DNA of 64,000 nucleotides from Anaerostipes caccae L1-92 (GTDB taxonomy: Bacteria; Bacillota; Clostridia; Lachnospirales; Lachnospiraceae): contig NZ_AP023027.1 of assembly GCF_014467075.1 (NCBI RefSeq), forward strand, positions 2,049,501-2,113,500, given 5' to 3'. Below the pieces are notes generated by a model. The model had not been told where the DNA came from. It did not search any database and worked only from the letters and a program-made list of their open reading frames with translations. Positions 47,950-56,273 of the stretch are shown here, piece by piece. The translations under genes were made by a program, and so were the position numbers. Within the stretch, counting starts at the first letter, position 1, and every line of letters starts with the position of its first letter.

Positions 47950-48085
47950 TAAGATCATGTTTTAGGAAAGAAAAACAGTCTGGCACCATCAAAAACATTA
48001 TAACTGGCATTTTAAAAGATGCCACATATTGTATTAAGATAAATGAAAATAATCGATATGATTTCGCAAGAGGAGGACTGATGTT

Positions 48086-48616
48086 ATGAATCAAACAAAA
48101 AAACTTGTATATACTGCTCTGTTTACCGCACTCTGCTGCGTGGGAACCATGGTTATCCAGATTCCCACCCCTGCCACTCACGGATATATCCATCTGGGGG
48201 ACGCCTTCGTTATTTTGAGCGGTGTGATCTTAGGGAAAAAGTACGGTTCCCTGGCCGCCGGTATCGGCTCCGCCTTTGCCGACATTTTCTCCGGCTATGC
48301 TTACTATGCTCCCACGACTTTTATTGTCAAATTCCTAGTAGCATTGACTGCAGCAACCCTTTACAAAATATTGACAAACCACGGAGTTAAAGAACTCATT
48401 GCCATGATTCCCTGCGGGCTGGCAGATATCTTTTTTGTGGTAACCGGCTATTTTATTCATTCTTATATCACTGAGGGCGTGGGACCGGCACTTTTAAGCG
48501 TTCCTTCCAATGCGGTACAGGGATGCTCCGGCCTGGTCGTCGCAGCGATCCTGCTTCCTATTTTAACTGCGGTTCCTGATATCAAACGCGCAAAATTGTG
48601 CATGAATCACGAGTAG
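48086..48616 (+). CDS. ECF transporter S component
   Basis: 176 residues, six hydrophobic segments, start after AGAGGAGGACTG. The N-terminus MNQTKKLVYTALFTALCCVG and the GYIHLGDAFVILSGVILG / GSLAAGIGSAFADIFSGYA blocks are typical of substrate-binding S subunits that share the EcfAT module. The convergent neighbours are thiamin salvage genes, so hydroxymethylpyrimidine or thiamin precursor uptake is a reasonable inference; other S subunits with this pattern take pyridoxine or pantothenate. EcfA/EcfT are not in the window. Confidence 0.85.
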   Translation: MNQTKKLVYTALFTALCCVGTMVIQIPTPATHGYIHLGDAFVILSGVILGKKYGSLAAGIGSAFADIFSGYAYYAPTTFIVKFLVALTAATLYKILTNHGVKELIAMIPCGLADIFFVVTGYFIHSYITEGVGPALLSVPSNAVQGCSGLVVAAILLPILTAVPDIKRAKLCMNHE

Positions 48617-48621
48617 ACTTT

Positions 48622-48673
48622 AAAAACTGCTGCTCCATGACTTTATTCGTTTGTCATGAAGCAGCAGTTTTTT
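48622..48673. terminator. Bidirectional terminator between the ECF S gene and thiD
   Basis: A 19-bp stem with one mismatch (AAAAACTGCTGCTCCATGAC / GTCATGAAGCAGCAGTTTTT), 11-base loop, with T-runs on both strands. Serves two convergent genes. Confidence 0.92.
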
Positions 48674-48694
48674 GATCTGTTTTAGATAAAAAAT

Positions 48695-49477
48695 CTATTT
48701 CAACCGATACATATGATTCAAAGGACCGCTGCCTTTTCCCAGGTCCAGCCCGTCAAGCAGTGCGCCGGTAATATACTCTTTTCCATTCTGAATGCTCGTC
48801 TCCATATCACATCCCATTGCCAGATTGGAAGCAATAGCAGATGAGAGCGTACAGCCTGTCCCATGGGTATTTTCATTTTCCACCCTCGTGCCGCGGAACA
48901 TCTTTTTCTTTCCGTGATAAAAAAGATAATCGTTTGCATCTTCCACCGAGTGTCCGCCTTTCATCAGGATATATCCGTCAAAATATTCTCCGATCTTTGA
49001 CGCGGCTTCTTCCATATCCTCTTTTGTCCTTATACTGACTCCAGAGAGCACTTCCGCTTCCGGCACATTGGGCGTAATGATATCAGCCAGCGGAAACAGC
49101 ACCTCCTTTAAGGTCCCGATGGCATCCCCGCTTAACAGCCTGCTGCCGCTGGTAGACACCATAACCGGGTCCAGGACAATATTTTTTGCACCATACTGTT
49201 TCAGTTTTCCGGCAATTCCCTCGATTAGTTCTTTTTCCGAAACCATACCGATCTTCACCGCATCCGGATAAATGTCCGTAAAAATACAGTCCAGCTGCTG
49301 TTCCAGAAAATCTCTGGATACATGATAGATTCCCGCAACCCCTGTGGTGTTTTGTGCCGTCAGCGCCGCAATGGCCGACATGCCGTACACACCGTGGGCG
49401 GCCATGGTTTTTAGATCAGCCTGAATCCCTGCCCCGCCGCTGCAGTCAGATCCCGCAATGGTCAATACTGTCTTCAT
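48695..49477 (-). CDS. thiD: Hydroxymethylpyrimidine/phosphomethylpyrimidine kinase
   Basis: 260 residues. It phosphorylates HMP and HMP-P for thiamin synthesis. Ribokinase-fold motifs: TIAGSDCSGGAGIQADLKTM at the N-terminus and ENTHGTGCTLSSAIASNLAM (anion hole, catalytic Asp replaced by Cys in GTGC, as is normal for ThiD). The start overlaps the thiE stop by 4 bases. Confidence 0.95.
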   Translation of the reverse strand: MKTVLTIAGSDCSGGAGIQADLKTMAAHGVYGMSAIAALTAQNTTGVAGIYHVSRDFLEQQLDCIFTDIYPDAVKIGMVSEKELIEGIAGKLKQYGAKNIVLDPVMVSTSGSRLLSGDAIGTLKEVLFPLADIITPNVPEAEVLSGVSIRTKEDMEEAASKIGEYFDGYILMKGGHSVEDANDYLFYHGKKKMFRGTRVENENTHGTGCTLSSAIASNLAMGCDMETSIQNGKEYITGALLDGLDLGKGSGPLNHMYRLK

Positions 49478-50094
49478 CGTATTCTCAACTCCTCTGCTTT
49501 CTTTCGCAATTCTTCCGTCTCTTTTCTAATGTTCTCGGCTCCGAAAATGGCAGAGACCACTGCGATCCCGTCCACATGGCTGCCTTTCAGTTCCATCATG
49601 TTATCCTTTTTGATCCCTCCGATGGCTACGACCGGTATGTTCACTGCATCGCATACCTTTTTTATCTCTTCGAACTCCACCACCCTGGCATCGGTCTTTG
49701 TGGGCGTGGCTTTCACGGCTCCAAGGCCCAGATAATCTGCTCCGTCGGCCTGTGCCTTTAATGCCTCTTTTACATTGTGGACCGATACTCCTATGATCTT
49801 ATCCGGCCCCAGAATATCTCTGGCATTCCGGCATGCCATATCCTCCTGCCCCACATGAACACCGTCTGCTCCGCATTTAAGGGCAATCTCCACCTCGTCA
49901 TTGATAACAAACGGCACCCCGTACTTCCTGGACAGCTTTGCCATCTCTATTGCTTCCTGTAAGAACGCATCATACTCCAAATCCTTCTCCCTGAGCTGGA
50001 GGAATGTTATACCTCCGTCCAGTGCATCTTTCACCTGTTCCATCAATGTCTGCCCGCCTGTCCATGCGGAATCTGTCACCGCATAGAGGGTCAT
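49474..50094 (-). CDS. thiE: Thiamin-phosphate synthase
   Basis: 206 residues from ATG 50094 (MTLYAVTDS); upstream GTG (50124) or TTG alternatives in the thiM end are possible because the ribosome site is close. It joins HMP-PP with thiazole phosphate. Motifs: FLQLREKDLEYDAF, DGVHVGQEDM and YLGLGAVKATPTK. The ATG lies 4 bases after the thiM stop, so thiM-thiE-thiD are translationally coupled. Confidence 0.92.
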   Translation of the reverse strand: MTLYAVTDSAWTGGQTLMEQVKDALDGGITFLQLREKDLEYDAFLQEAIEMAKLSRKYGVPFVINDEVEIALKCGADGVHVGQEDMACRNARDILGPDKIIGVSVHNVKEALKAQADGADYLGLGAVKATPTKTDARVVEFEEIKKVCDAVNIPVVAIGGIKKDNMMELKGSHVDGIAVVSAIFGAENIRKETEELRKKAEELRIR

Positions 50095-50098
50095 TGCC

Positions 50099-50914
50099 TC
50101 AGATTCTACTCTCAACCTTTGCACCCCTTTCTAATTCCTCTGCCGTCAGGCTGCTCATGGCGTCGATCAGATGCATCCTCAGAGAAGAAGTTCCTTCGCA
50201 TTTTGTCCTGGCCTTCTCCCCGCAGTATCCCATGGCACACACTGCTGCCGCTGCTGCTTCCAGAACCCTGTCCTGATTGGACCCCACAAATCCGGCGACG
50301 ACTCCGTCAAGCATACATCCGGTTCCGGTGATCTTTGCCATCATCGGATTGCCGTTTCTTAAAACAAAAACCTTGTGCTCGTCGGCTACTATGTCAATGG
50401 CTCCTGTGATCACAATGACTGCACCGGTCTGTGCAGACAGACACTTTGCCATATCCGCTGCTTTCCAAAGGTTTTCTTCCGTCACGGCATCTGCTTCGCT
50501 GGCGTCCACACCAAGCGTAGCACCGCTGCCTTCAAATACCGTCTTGATCTCGGAAATATTTCCCCGGATCACGCTGAAGCGAACCTCTCTTAACAGTCTC
50601 TTAACAGTCTCCGTTCTCATAGAGGATGCGCCTGCTCCCACCGGATCAAGGATCACCGGATGACCCAGCTCATTGGCTTTCTTCCCTGCCAGCACCATCG
50701 CCTCAACGGTCCTCGCGTTCAGCGTCCCGATATTGATCACAAGTGAGGTACAGATACTCGTGATCTCCTCCACCTCACCCTTGTCATCCGCCATGATCGG
50801 CGAACCGCCGGATGCCAGCACAATATTGGCCACATCATTGACCGTCACATAGTTTGTCATACAATGGACAAGAGACGGATGCTTTTGTACATTATGTAAT
50901 ATGTCTTTAAACAT
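50099..50914 (-). CDS. thiM: Hydroxyethylthiazole kinase
   Basis: 271 residues from ATG 50914 with AGGAGG 7 bases upstream (the ATG at 50920 is too close). It phosphorylates thiazole in salvage. Motifs: VHCMTNYVTVNDVANIVLAS, SPIMADD, VILDPVGAGAS and KITGTGCMLDGVVAGFVG. No TPP riboswitch precedes it. With thiE and thiD it allows thiamin formation from scavenged HMP and thiazole; thiC and thiG are not in the window. Confidence 0.95.
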   Translation of the reverse strand: MFKDILHNVQKHPSLVHCMTNYVTVNDVANIVLASGGSPIMADDKGEVEEITSICTSLVINIGTLNARTVEAMVLAGKKANELGHPVILDPVGAGASSMRTETVKRLLREVRFSVIRGNISEIKTVFEGSGATLGVDASEADAVTEENLWKAADMAKCLSAQTGAVIVITGAIDIVADEHKVFVLRNGNPMMAKITGTGCMLDGVVAGFVGSNQDRVLEAAAAAVCAMGYCGEKARTKCEGTSSLRMHLIDAMSSLTAEELERGAKVESRI

Positions 50915-50954
50915 AAACATTCCTCCTGATCATAATTTTTGAAAAAGCACAGAC

Positions 50955-51003
50955 AAAATCCCTGCGTCTCTTATTATACCTTATCGCGCGAAACACAGGG
51001 ATC
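50955..51003 (-). terminator. Possible terminator after the subtilase gene
   Basis: ATCCCTG (50958-50964) can pair with CAGGGAT (50996-51002) around a long loop, followed on the minus strand by TTTT. Weak. Confidence 0.4.
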
Positions 51004-51015
51004 TTTTTTATATTG

Positions 51016-54000
51016 TTATCGGATTTTTACTTTGATTTTAGCATAGGACCGGGAACCATCCTTTGCCTTGGCATAGATCGTAACCGTCTTTCCTCTGCCC
51101 GCCTTCTTCGCCTTTACTACGCCCTTTTTAGAAACCGTGGCGTATTTGCTCTTACTCGTCTTCCATGTAACCGACTTCTTTTTGCCAACTGTCTTTACTT
51201 TTGCTTTGAGACGGTATTTATCTCCGGCTTTGAGAGTCAGTTTTTTCTTATTCAGTTTCACCACAGTCTTTTTAAATACTGCGGACACGGTTACATTTCC
51301 CGTGATGCGGAAGGAATAGCTGCTACCTTTCACCTTTTTGCCTGCTGCTTTCATAGTGGAAGGCTTATAGCAGTAATATTTTGCGGCCTTCGGCTTTACC
51401 GTTACCTTCTGCCCCGGCAGGTATCCTCCTTTTCCGGAGATAGTTCCATGCTTAGTTTTTGCTTTTACCGTCACAAGCCCGGAAGTTACAGGATAAGAAT
51501 ACACCGTACAGCTGTCGTCATAATCCTCGTCGTCTACATCGCTCTGTGCTTTGGCCTGAACCGATGTCTTCTTCCTGTTTAAATTTTTATAATCGAAATC
51601 TTCCTGCTCCGTCACAGGCATGAAGAGAAACCTTGAGCCAACAGTGGTTCCTATGAGATCTTCTTTAAAGGCTGCCTGATAGTCCATGGCTTCAAAACGA
51701 TCTTTGGAAACAGAATACCGGAACACATTTCCGCAGCCGTCTGTATTAAGCCCCACGTAGGCCAGACCATCTCTGCATACGCCCACAATGGCCGTATAGA
51801 TCTCTTCGCCCTTATTTTTTGGTATCAGAGAAGCTGATTTTTTCACCCATTTCCTGCTCTTATCGCTGTAAACAAGATTCTTTGGAATCTCCCCTTTCTT
51901 TCCGCTGCTGCCCAGGGTAAGGATCAGCTGATTTCCCGACTGGACGGCCACACTCTGGCAGCGCCCTTCCGGAAGTCCCGGGGCTTTGGACCACTGTTTT
52001 TTCTCCTTGTCGTAACAAAAGACACTCTTTTCCATAGCTCCGGTCTTTTTATTCCGGCCTCCGATCACATAAATCTTCCCATTGTAGGCGGTCAGAGCTG
52101 ATCCCTCCAGTTTGGCCCCGCCTGTTTTCGTCACATAGGAGTCAACTCTCGACCACGATTTCGTCTGAAATGAGTAGCTCACAAGAGATCTTTTTGTCTC
52201 ATATCCCAAATCCGCCTCGGCTATCGCATAGACAGCCCTGTCACAGTAGACCGGTGCTGAATCCAGACTGAGATCTGACCGGTCCAGTTCTCCCTTCTTT
52301 ATGCCTGCAAATGCTTTCTCCCGTGCCATAGAGGATATTCTGGAAAATTCCTGTTCCTCCTCATCCATCACATAAAGATTCAGCTCTTTGTCCAGATAAT
52401 ACATCTTCCTGCCGTCGGAGACTGCACCCCCGCCGTCTGTAATATCCTCGGCTGAAAAGACTTTTTTCGGCCCGTTTTTACCTTTTATAAAATAAAATGA
52501 ACCAGTGACAGATTTTCCGCTGCCGGTCAGGATCTCGACTTCGCCCACCCGGTTTACTAACTGTCTGTTTTCCAGAACGATCTTTGTATCACTCCAGGAT
52601 ACTGCCTTTTCTGCCTTACCGTTGACCTTTACAGTACCTCCAGTTCCGAATCCTTTCCCTGAGAGAACGACTCTGCCCCCGGAAACTGCTGCGCCGGTGA
52701 GGATTGCATTCTGATCAGACAGCTTCCTGCCGTCCAGAACTCCCCTGGTAATCACGGGCAGATCCTTCACTGTTCTTGTCATTCCAAGGACTGTCTCCCT
52801 GTTGGAGAGTGCATCCTTCTTCCCATAGTACCAGGAAGTGTTTGCCACCGCACCGCTCACCAGAGGGGCAGCCATGGATGTCCCGCTGGAAAAATCGTAT
52901 TTCCCGAAATCCCGGCTTAATACACCTGCCTTGCTGACTGCAGTGTCATCCAGACGGATCGTAAAATCCTGCTTCTCTAATACTACCAGTGAAATACCAA
53001 CCGCACGCTTTTCATTCTTTGTTGTGCTGCGGGTTGGATAGGACAGATGTCCCCATACATCCGACTCGCCGTTGGCTGCCATCATAGGGATCGTACCCGT
53101 TATCATGTTTATGGTGACATCTTCCGACGTCAGAGGATCTTCGATCTGACCTTCTTCATCCAGCTTATAGTCCTTTGCCATGACCAGTCCGGCCCCGTCT
53201 TCCACTGCCAGACTGCTGGAAGCCTTGAGCATCGTGCTCAAATAGGAATCTGTGCTGCCCTTGGCGCTGTCATAAGGAAGATATACCGTATAGATATCTC
53301 CGGGCTCTGCATTCTTCACTGAAATCTTCGCTGACTTTCCGGCAGATTCTTTTCCAAAATAGTCACTGTCCTCAGAAACCGCCACCGTACCTTTTCCGAT
53401 GCTGCCTGATCCCTCTGTCTTAATCTCTGAGACATCACCGTCATTATAGTTTTTATAAAACTGGCAGTTTGAATTTCTCTCCCCGTCACTGTAAATCGAA
53501 GGATTAAAACAGTCTTCATTGACCGTAGACAAAATCTGATTTCCCGGCGCGGCCATATGTACAGACTCTTTCCCATAGTTTGAATAGGACGCCAGTCCGT
53601 CTTTCTCATTGGATGCCGCAACCGATATCACATAATCGCTGTCAATGCCTGCCGGAATGGATGCGTTCCCTTCATTGTCCTCACTGTCGTTTCCGGCGGC
53701 ACAGACTGTCACCGCCCCTTTCTTTCCTACAAGTTCGATCAAATATTTCATCAATTCCTGTTCGTCAGCCTCATCGATTCCCCAGGAATTGTTTATAGCC
53801 GCCACATTGACACCTTCCATCTGCTGCTTATAGATGTAATAATAGGCATCGATCACGTCAGATAATTCACCGTCTCCGTCTTCGTCCAGCACCTTCAGTG
53901 CCATCAGCTTAACATCGCTGCTCTGGCTGATACCCGCAACGCCCCTGCCGTTGCCTGCCTGAGCCGCAATAATACCGGCACAGTGGGTTCCGTGACCGTA

Positions 54001-54681
54001 ATCATCGGAAGGATCTGCATCATGGTTGACAAAATCATAGCCATGTCTGCCGTAGAGCACATCTGACCTGTTTGTCCACAGCCTGTCTCTGAGATCCTCA
54101 TGTTCAAGGTCAATTCCTGTGTCAACTACCGCCACAACCGTTTCTTTGCCTTTGGACCCGGATGTCTTGTCATAAAACTGATCATAGCCGACATCCTTCC
54201 CTGTACTGCCTCCATTCTGACCGCTGTTTTTATTTGCCCACTGAAAGTCAAAATAGGGATCGCTGCCTCCCAAAATCCTAATCTTATAATTGGGCTGTGC
54301 GGCAATCACCTGCGGATCCTTCTTCAGCTGTCTGACCAGATCCTCCGTGCTCTTTTGTGAAGTCACTCTGGCAATGGAAACTGCGGAATTCTGAGAAGCG
54401 CTCCTCGTCTTCTTTTTGGTATCCGCCGAAAAGTTCCAGGCCTGCTTAACCTTTATTCCGGAGGAAAAAGGAGCGGATCTGCCCTTTTGCCCTGATGCCG
54501 TCGTCCGGTACATGACCAGTGCTTCTCCCTCCTCATATCCTGCTTCCTGTCTGCCGGAAAGCAGCTTTTTCATCTCTGTCACCTGGTCTTTGCCGGAAGC
54601 CGCGCTGACCGCAGCGGGAGCCGATGTTCCCAAAAGAACCGCCGACATCAGCCATGCTGCCCATCTTTTAAAATACCTCAT
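51016..54681 (-). CDS. Secreted subtilisin-family serine protease with Kelch, InlB-like and Big2 domains
   Basis: 1221 residues from ATG 54681 (AAGGAGAGAG site). Signal peptide ending about ASA-29, then an inhibitor-like propeptide (to about 135). Peptidase S8 catalytic triad: Asp187 (VVDTGIDLEHED), His230 (DDYGHGTHCAG), Ser602 (FSSGTSMAAPLVSG), with oxyanion Asn in AINNSWG. A long insert separates His and Ser. After the catalytic domain: an IPT/TIG-like stretch (about 645-735), Kelch-like repeats (FCYDKEKKQWSKAPGLPEGR), an InlB/Flg_new-like repeat near 1070-1140, and a C-terminal Big2 domain ending AKIKVKIR. No sortase signal. Likely a surface protease held by binding modules. Confidence 0.9.
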   Translation of the reverse strand: MRYFKRWAAWLMSAVLLGTSAPAAVSAASGKDQVTEMKKLLSGRQEAGYEEGEALVMYRTTASGQKGRSAPFSSGIKVKQAWNFSADTKKKTRSASQNSAVSIARVTSQKSTEDLVRQLKKDPQVIAAQPNYKIRILGGSDPYFDFQWANKNSGQNGGSTGKDVGYDQFYDKTSGSKGKETVVAVVDTGIDLEHEDLRDRLWTNRSDVLYGRHGYDFVNHDADPSDDYGHGTHCAGIIAAQAGNGRGVAGISQSSDVKLMALKVLDEDGDGELSDVIDAYYYIYKQQMEGVNVAAINNSWGIDEADEQELMKYLIELVGKKGAVTVCAAGNDSEDNEGNASIPAGIDSDYVISVAASNEKDGLASYSNYGKESVHMAAPGNQILSTVNEDCFNPSIYSDGERNSNCQFYKNYNDGDVSEIKTEGSGSIGKGTVAVSEDSDYFGKESAGKSAKISVKNAEPGDIYTVYLPYDSAKGSTDSYLSTMLKASSSLAVEDGAGLVMAKDYKLDEEGQIEDPLTSEDVTINMITGTIPMMAANGESDVWGHLSYPTRSTTKNEKRAVGISLVVLEKQDFTIRLDDTAVSKAGVLSRDFGKYDFSSGTSMAAPLVSGAVANTSWYYGKKDALSNRETVLGMTRTVKDLPVITRGVLDGRKLSDQNAILTGAAVSGGRVVLSGKGFGTGGTVKVNGKAEKAVSWSDTKIVLENRQLVNRVGEVEILTGSGKSVTGSFYFIKGKNGPKKVFSAEDITDGGGAVSDGRKMYYLDKELNLYVMDEEEQEFSRISSMAREKAFAGIKKGELDRSDLSLDSAPVYCDRAVYAIAEADLGYETKRSLVSYSFQTKSWSRVDSYVTKTGGAKLEGSALTAYNGKIYVIGGRNKKTGAMEKSVFCYDKEKKQWSKAPGLPEGRCQSVAVQSGNQLILTLGSSGKKGEIPKNLVYSDKSRKWVKKSASLIPKNKGEEIYTAIVGVCRDGLAYVGLNTDGCGNVFRYSVSKDRFEAMDYQAAFKEDLIGTTVGSRFLFMPVTEQEDFDYKNLNRKKTSVQAKAQSDVDDEDYDDSCTVYSYPVTSGLVTVKAKTKHGTISGKGGYLPGQKVTVKPKAAKYYCYKPSTMKAAGKKVKGSSYSFRITGNVTVSAVFKKTVVKLNKKKLTLKAGDKYRLKAKVKTVGKKKSVTWKTSKSKYATVSKKGVVKAKKAGRGKTVTIYAKAKDGSRSYAKIKVKIR

Positions 54682-54883
54682 ACTCTCTCCTTTCCCCTGC
54701 TTGTATCTCATTGTTAGAGTATAACATACCTTCTCATTACGTTTGTTACATTTGGTTTACAATTCTTTAAACCCCGTTTTCCCCCAGAAAAGCAGCAGGC
54801 AAATAAAAAGATTTTCTTTTTTCGGCACACATTGGAAGAGACCGAATAATATAAACTGTAAATATAATCAAGGAGGAAACAAC

Positions 54884-55105
54884 ATGAGTGATTTAGCTGC
54901 AACAGGTTGCGGAACATCATGCAATTCAGGATTCGGAGGAAACAACTGTCTTCTTCTTATTCTCTTATTATGCTGCTGCGGAGGCGACGGCGGATTCGGA
55001 GGAGGAGACGGATGCGGATGTGATTCTATCCTTTGGATCATCATCTTACTGTGCTGCTGCGGAGGCGGATTCGGCGGCGGCAGTGGCTGCGGATGCGGAT
55101 GCTAA
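54884..55105 (+). CDS. Small Gly/Cys-rich duplicated hydrophobic protein (chorion class high-cysteine HCB-type)
   Basis: 73 residues with 14 Cys and 23 Gly. ATG 54884 follows AAGGAGGAAACAAC. It has two modules, each a hydrophobic run ending in CCC (CLLLILLLCCC; SILWIIILLCCC) followed by a Gly/Asp/Cys tail (GGFGGGDGCGC; GGFGGGSGCGCGC). Similar Clostridia proteins are named chorion-class high-cysteine proteins from composition; no function is known. It has no signal peptide with cleavage site. The hydrophobic runs may insert in membrane or drive assembly with disulfides. Flanked by its own terminator. Confidence 0.85.
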   Translation: MSDLAATGCGTSCNSGFGGNNCLLLILLLCCCGGDGGFGGGDGCGCDSILWIIILLCCCGGGFGGGSGCGCGC

Positions 55106-55126
55106 TCTGATATGTCCTGATAAACC

Positions 55127-55160
55127 AAGGGCAGCGGGTAACAAACCTGCTGCCCTTTTT
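55127..55160 (+). terminator. Terminator after the Gly/Cys-rich gene
   Basis: 8-bp stem AGGGCAGC / GCTGCCCT plus inner GGT/ACC pairs, followed by TTTTT. Confidence 0.88.
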
Positions 55161-55169
55161 GCGTGCCGT

Positions 55170-55206
55170 AAAATAAAAAGTGTCCGGAAATGATCCTCCG
55201 GACACT
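55170..55206 (-). terminator. Terminator after the 58-residue gene
   Basis: Perfect 10-bp stem AGTGTCCGGA / TCCGGACACT with an 8-base loop; the minus strand continues TTTTTATTTT. Confidence 0.85.
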
Positions 55207-55216
55207 GAAATATCTA

Positions 55217-55393
55217 TTATTTAAAACAGCATAAAAGGGCAGCGATCAAAATCAGTATGCTTCCGCCTTCCATACTCTGCTTTTTCATGATTCCATTTCT
55301 CTGTCCTGAAAATCCCATTTCTCCTTTTCTTCTGAGACATTCCTCATCCAGTTCGTAAACGGTATTTTCTTCTTCTACAAAAATTTCACTCAT
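55217..55393 (-). CDS. 58-residue protein with hydrophobic C-terminal CC motif
   Basis: ATG 55393 lies 11 bases after AGGAGG; a GTG at 55405 overlaps the site. The first half is acidic (MSEIFVEEENTVYELDEECL); the C-terminus is hydrophobic, GGSILILIAALLCCFK. That ending resembles the SILWIIILLCCC module of the adjacent convergent Gly/Cys-rich protein. Family unknown. It is convergent with that gene and divergent from the 164-residue gene. Confidence 0.65.
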   Translation of the reverse strand: MSEIFVEEENTVYELDEECLRRKGEMGFSGQRNGIMKKQSMEGGSILILIAALLCCFK

Positions 55394-55452
55394 AATTTTC
55401 TTCACCTCCTAATAATATAGGATATGAGAATGAAACCTAAGGTTGTGACAAA

Positions 55453-55947
55453 ATGGATCAAAAACAAACCCACTGGGAGCACTTTTTCCGTGACGACTCG
55501 TCCAATATGCTGGAAGACGCGCTCCCTTATCTCCCTCCCACTCTGAAAAAATCTGCAGCTCTTTACATCAAACTCCATGAACTGCAAAACATCATGGAAG
55601 ACTTTGACGATGAGGATACTCTCTCCGCATGCGGACTGGACCAGAACAATGCTTCTCTGGAAATGATGCTTACCGCGATGAGAATGCGGGCCCCCAAGGA
55701 AACCTCAAAACAAATCGATCAGATACTCCAGATGATGAAAATGGCAAAAATGTACCAGTCCTATCAGGATTTTCTGCAGGCAAATCCAAATGCCAATGCT
55801 TCGCCCGGCAATTCTTCAGCCGATTCAGACATGATGGCAAAACTAATGCCGCTGTTTATGTCCCAGTCTCAGCCTGAAAAGCAGGAAGCAGCAAATGCAC
55901 CCAACAGTGACCTGTTAAATCAAATCAATCAAATTCTGAAAAAGTGA
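55453..55947 (+). CDS. Hypothetical helical protein, 164 residues
   Basis: Starts at ATG 55453 with a weak AAGG upstream. Polar and Met-rich, predicted mostly helical: LPPTLKKSAALYIKLHELQN, then EMMLTAMRMRAPKETSKQID. A flexible Asn/Ser/Ala stretch (about 110-125) leads to the helical tail NSDLLNQINQILKK. No signal peptide or TM. I do not recognise a family. It is followed after 10 bases by another small gene, and both end before a strong terminator, so they form a two-gene operon. Confidence 0.7.
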   Translation: MDQKQTHWEHFFRDDSSNMLEDALPYLPPTLKKSAALYIKLHELQNIMEDFDDEDTLSACGLDQNNASLEMMLTAMRMRAPKETSKQIDQILQMMKMAKMYQSYQDFLQANPNANASPGNSSADSDMMAKLMPLFMSQSQPEKQEAANAPNSDLLNQINQILKK

Positions 55948-55957
55948 GGTATCCCGC

Positions 55958-56221
55958 ATGAATGAACAATGGAAAATGAACCGCGCGGTCCAGAGCATCG
56001 ACCCAAAGAAAATAGAAATCATGGAACTTCTCGTGAACCAATGCCGGGGCAAAAACCTGGAAGACATCCTGCCTGATCTTATGGCGGCCTCCAGCCGCCT
56101 GGCAGAACAGGGCATCGCATTTACCAACGAAGAAACCGGCATCATCATCGACGCTCTCTCGGAAACTATGACCGGTCAGGAAAAGCAGAGACTTGAAATG
56201 CTGAGAAATATGATACTTTAA
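55958..56221 (+). CDS. Hypothetical protein, 87 residues
   Basis: ATG 55958 follows AAAAAGTGAGGTATCCC. An all-helical polar protein: SIDPKKIEIMELLVNQCRGK, then EDILPDLMAASSRLAEQG and the C-terminal TGQEKQRLEMLRNMIL. No TM or signal. Family not recognised. Co-transcribed with the preceding gene; the compositional similarity of the pair suggests that they act together. Confidence 0.72.
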   Translation: MNEQWKMNRAVQSIDPKKIEIMELLVNQCRGKNLEDILPDLMAASSRLAEQGIAFTNEETGIIIDALSETMTGQEKQRLEMLRNMIL

Positions 56222-56223
56222 AA

Positions 56224-56263
56224 AAATTTCCGGATACTTTTAAAAAGTATTCGGAAATTTTTT
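56224..56263. terminator. Terminator between the small-gene pair and the ABC permease
   Basis: 17-bp stem (AAATTTCCGGATACTTT / AAAGTATTCGGAAATTT, one G-U pair) with 3-base loop and TTT after; A-rich on the other side, so it works for both convergent units. Confidence 0.9.
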
Positions 56264-56273
56264 ATTTCATAAA

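Noticed and set aside
50915..51015. TPP riboswitch before thiM
   Set aside because: No CTGAGA or related THI-box elements in the short leader.
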